A stretch of 64,000 bases of DNA from Dehalococcoidia bacterium (GTDB lineage Bacteria > Chloroflexota > Dehalococcoidia > UBA2979), in contig JANQNP010000031.1 in the NCBI GenBank assembly GCA_028279505.1, forward strand, positions 81,413-145,412, given 5' to 3'. Position numbers and translations under genes: made by a program. Positions 63,473 to 64,000 of this stretch are shown here, one piece after another. The notes beneath the pieces are model-generated. The model ran no database searches, was not told where the DNA came from, and saw only the letters and a program-made list of their open reading frames with translations. Each line of letters starts with the position of its first letter. Positions within the stretch are counted from its first letter, which is position 1.

Positions 63473-63781
63473 GTGACTGCGTTACGCCGCTTCGCCAGCT
63501 ACTACATGCGCTCGTCGTTGCCGTTTCTCAGCGGCCTCGTCTACGGCGCCTACCTTGTGAAGTGGGATCACCCGCTCTGGATGCAGGTCCTCGCCGGCCT
63601 CGCGCTGGTGGTGCTCGGCCCCTTCGTCATCCAGCTCATCCTCACGCTGATCGTCGACGCGCTGCGCGGGGTTCCCGAGGAACCTGCCCTCCGTGCCCGC
63701 TCTCGGGCCGCGTCTCGGTCCACCGTCGTAGGCACCCCGGCGCCCGAGGGCTTCCTGCCTCGCCTCACGCGCGGTCGATAG
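63473..63781 (+). CDS. Small two-helix membrane protein
   Basis: The start is uncertain: GTG 63473 (VTALRRFASYYM) or GTG 63464 are likely; the open frame runs further upstream. The product has two hydrophobic stretches (PFLSGLVYGAYLV, WMQVLAGLALVVLGPFVIQL) and an Arg/Ser-rich tail. No family is recognised. Its stop is followed by a GCCCGC/GCGGGC hairpin at 63781-63797. Confidence 0.5.
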   Translation: MTALRRFASYYMRSSLPFLSGLVYGAYLVKWDHPLWMQVLAGLALVVLGPFVIQLILTLIVDALRGVPEEPALRARSRAASRSTVVGTPAPEGFLPRLTRGR

Positions 63782-63810
63782 CCCGCTGAGGGCGGGCGGG
63801 GCCTCGAGGG

Positions 63811-64000
63811 TTACAGGTCCTTCGCGAGGTCCTCGTCGGCGCCGGCGAAGATCAGCAGGTCGTTCGCCTTGATCGTCTGTGACCGCACCGGGTTCAGCTG
63901 GACCTCGTTGTCGCGCACGAGCATCAGCAGTCGCCGCGTCGAGCTGTCCTCGTCGAGCTTGTCGAGCGTCGTGCCGTACAGGCGGGGCGGCGGCTCGTAG
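63811..64000 (-). CDS. RCK/TrkA-C domain protein, C-terminal part (partial)
   Basis: I translated this by hand from the window end; TAA is at 63811. The last 62 residues read through TLDKLDEDSSTRRLLMLVRD, then NEVQLNPVRSQTIKANDLL and IFAGADEDLAKDL. This is the TrkA-C/RCK-C pattern of K+ channel or Trk regulators (RDGEVILNP..TL.AGDLL...G). The upstream part lies outside the window, so whether it is a channel or a soluble regulator is open. Confidence 0.65.
   Translation of the reverse strand, partial: YEPPPRLYGTTLDKLDEDSSTRRLLMLVRDNEVQLNPVRSQTIKANDLLIFAGADEDLAKDL

Noticed and set aside
1..64000. CRISPR arrays, IS elements or prophage genes
   Set aside because: No regularly spaced repeats, transposase, integrase or phage structural genes were seen.

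Overview
The window is GC-rich, densely coded bacterial chromosome with one tRNA gene, no rRNA, no CRISPR array and no recognisable transposase. Several features suggest a GC-rich Chloroflexota (Dehalococcoidia-like) or a related lineage. These are an ER/SipW-type signal peptidase fused to a DUF5305-like region, a LysM membrane protein with the four-Cys N-terminal pattern I associate with Chloroflexota, a CPxC/CxxC zinc-ribbon microprotein, FmdB zinc ribbons, a c-di-AMP PII-like receptor and a K+-type membrane pyrophosphatase. The assignment is inference from gene content; no search was run.

Layout. 1-4 kb: tail of a CaiB/BaiF CoA-transferase, then a secreted SipW-cognate protein, its probable signal peptidase and a LysM anchor protein. 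4-7 kb: mesaconyl-CoA hydratase and methylsuccinyl-CoA dehydrogenase, two consecutive ethylmalonyl-CoA pathway steps. 7-10 kb: membrane protein, DUF2164, ferritin, receiver-like protein, endonuclease IV. 10.4-12.4 kb: a two-gene ATPase + HNH cassette resembling the Septu (PtuA/PtuB) antiphage system. 12.5-21 kb: mainly minus-strand genes (ThyX, FabF, DUF3237, NTF2-like, AraC regulator, MFS, alpha/beta-hydrolase lacking the nucleophile Ser). 20.8-28.3 kb: tandem FmdB proteins, H+/Na+-PPase, a double-HD protein, c-di-AMP receptor, GlyRS, SbcD-like nuclease. 28.4-33.1 kb: 7Fe ferredoxin and a uvrA-DUF4145-hypothetical run.

33.3-45 kb: small proteins and a GNAT protein, then a complete chemotaxis signalling operon cheW-cheA-cheC-cheD-cheY-cheB-cheR without any receptor gene, then Fur, a Rieske-glutamate-synthase-domain fusion and MscS. 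45-50 kb: an ABC-F ATPase with a structured leader, a diiron ferritin-like protein, a 38-residue membrane protein with an 11-bp-phased operator-like array upstream, a 2-hydroxyacid dehydrogenase and tRNA-Gly(TCC). 50-64 kb: P-type ATPase, DinB-like protein, a TetR/membrane-protein divergent pair, F420/PPOX-type protein, enoyl-CoA hydratase, UspA, a second glutamate-synthase-domain protein, MBL hydrolase, M20 amidohydrolase, gamma-glutamyltransferase, a secreted/membrane protein pair and the end of an RCK/TrkA-C protein.

The best candidates for something less described are the SipW/DUF5305/LysM surface locus, the Septu-like cassette, the micro-membrane-protein with its phased direct repeats, and the ABC-F leader with a three-codon uORF.
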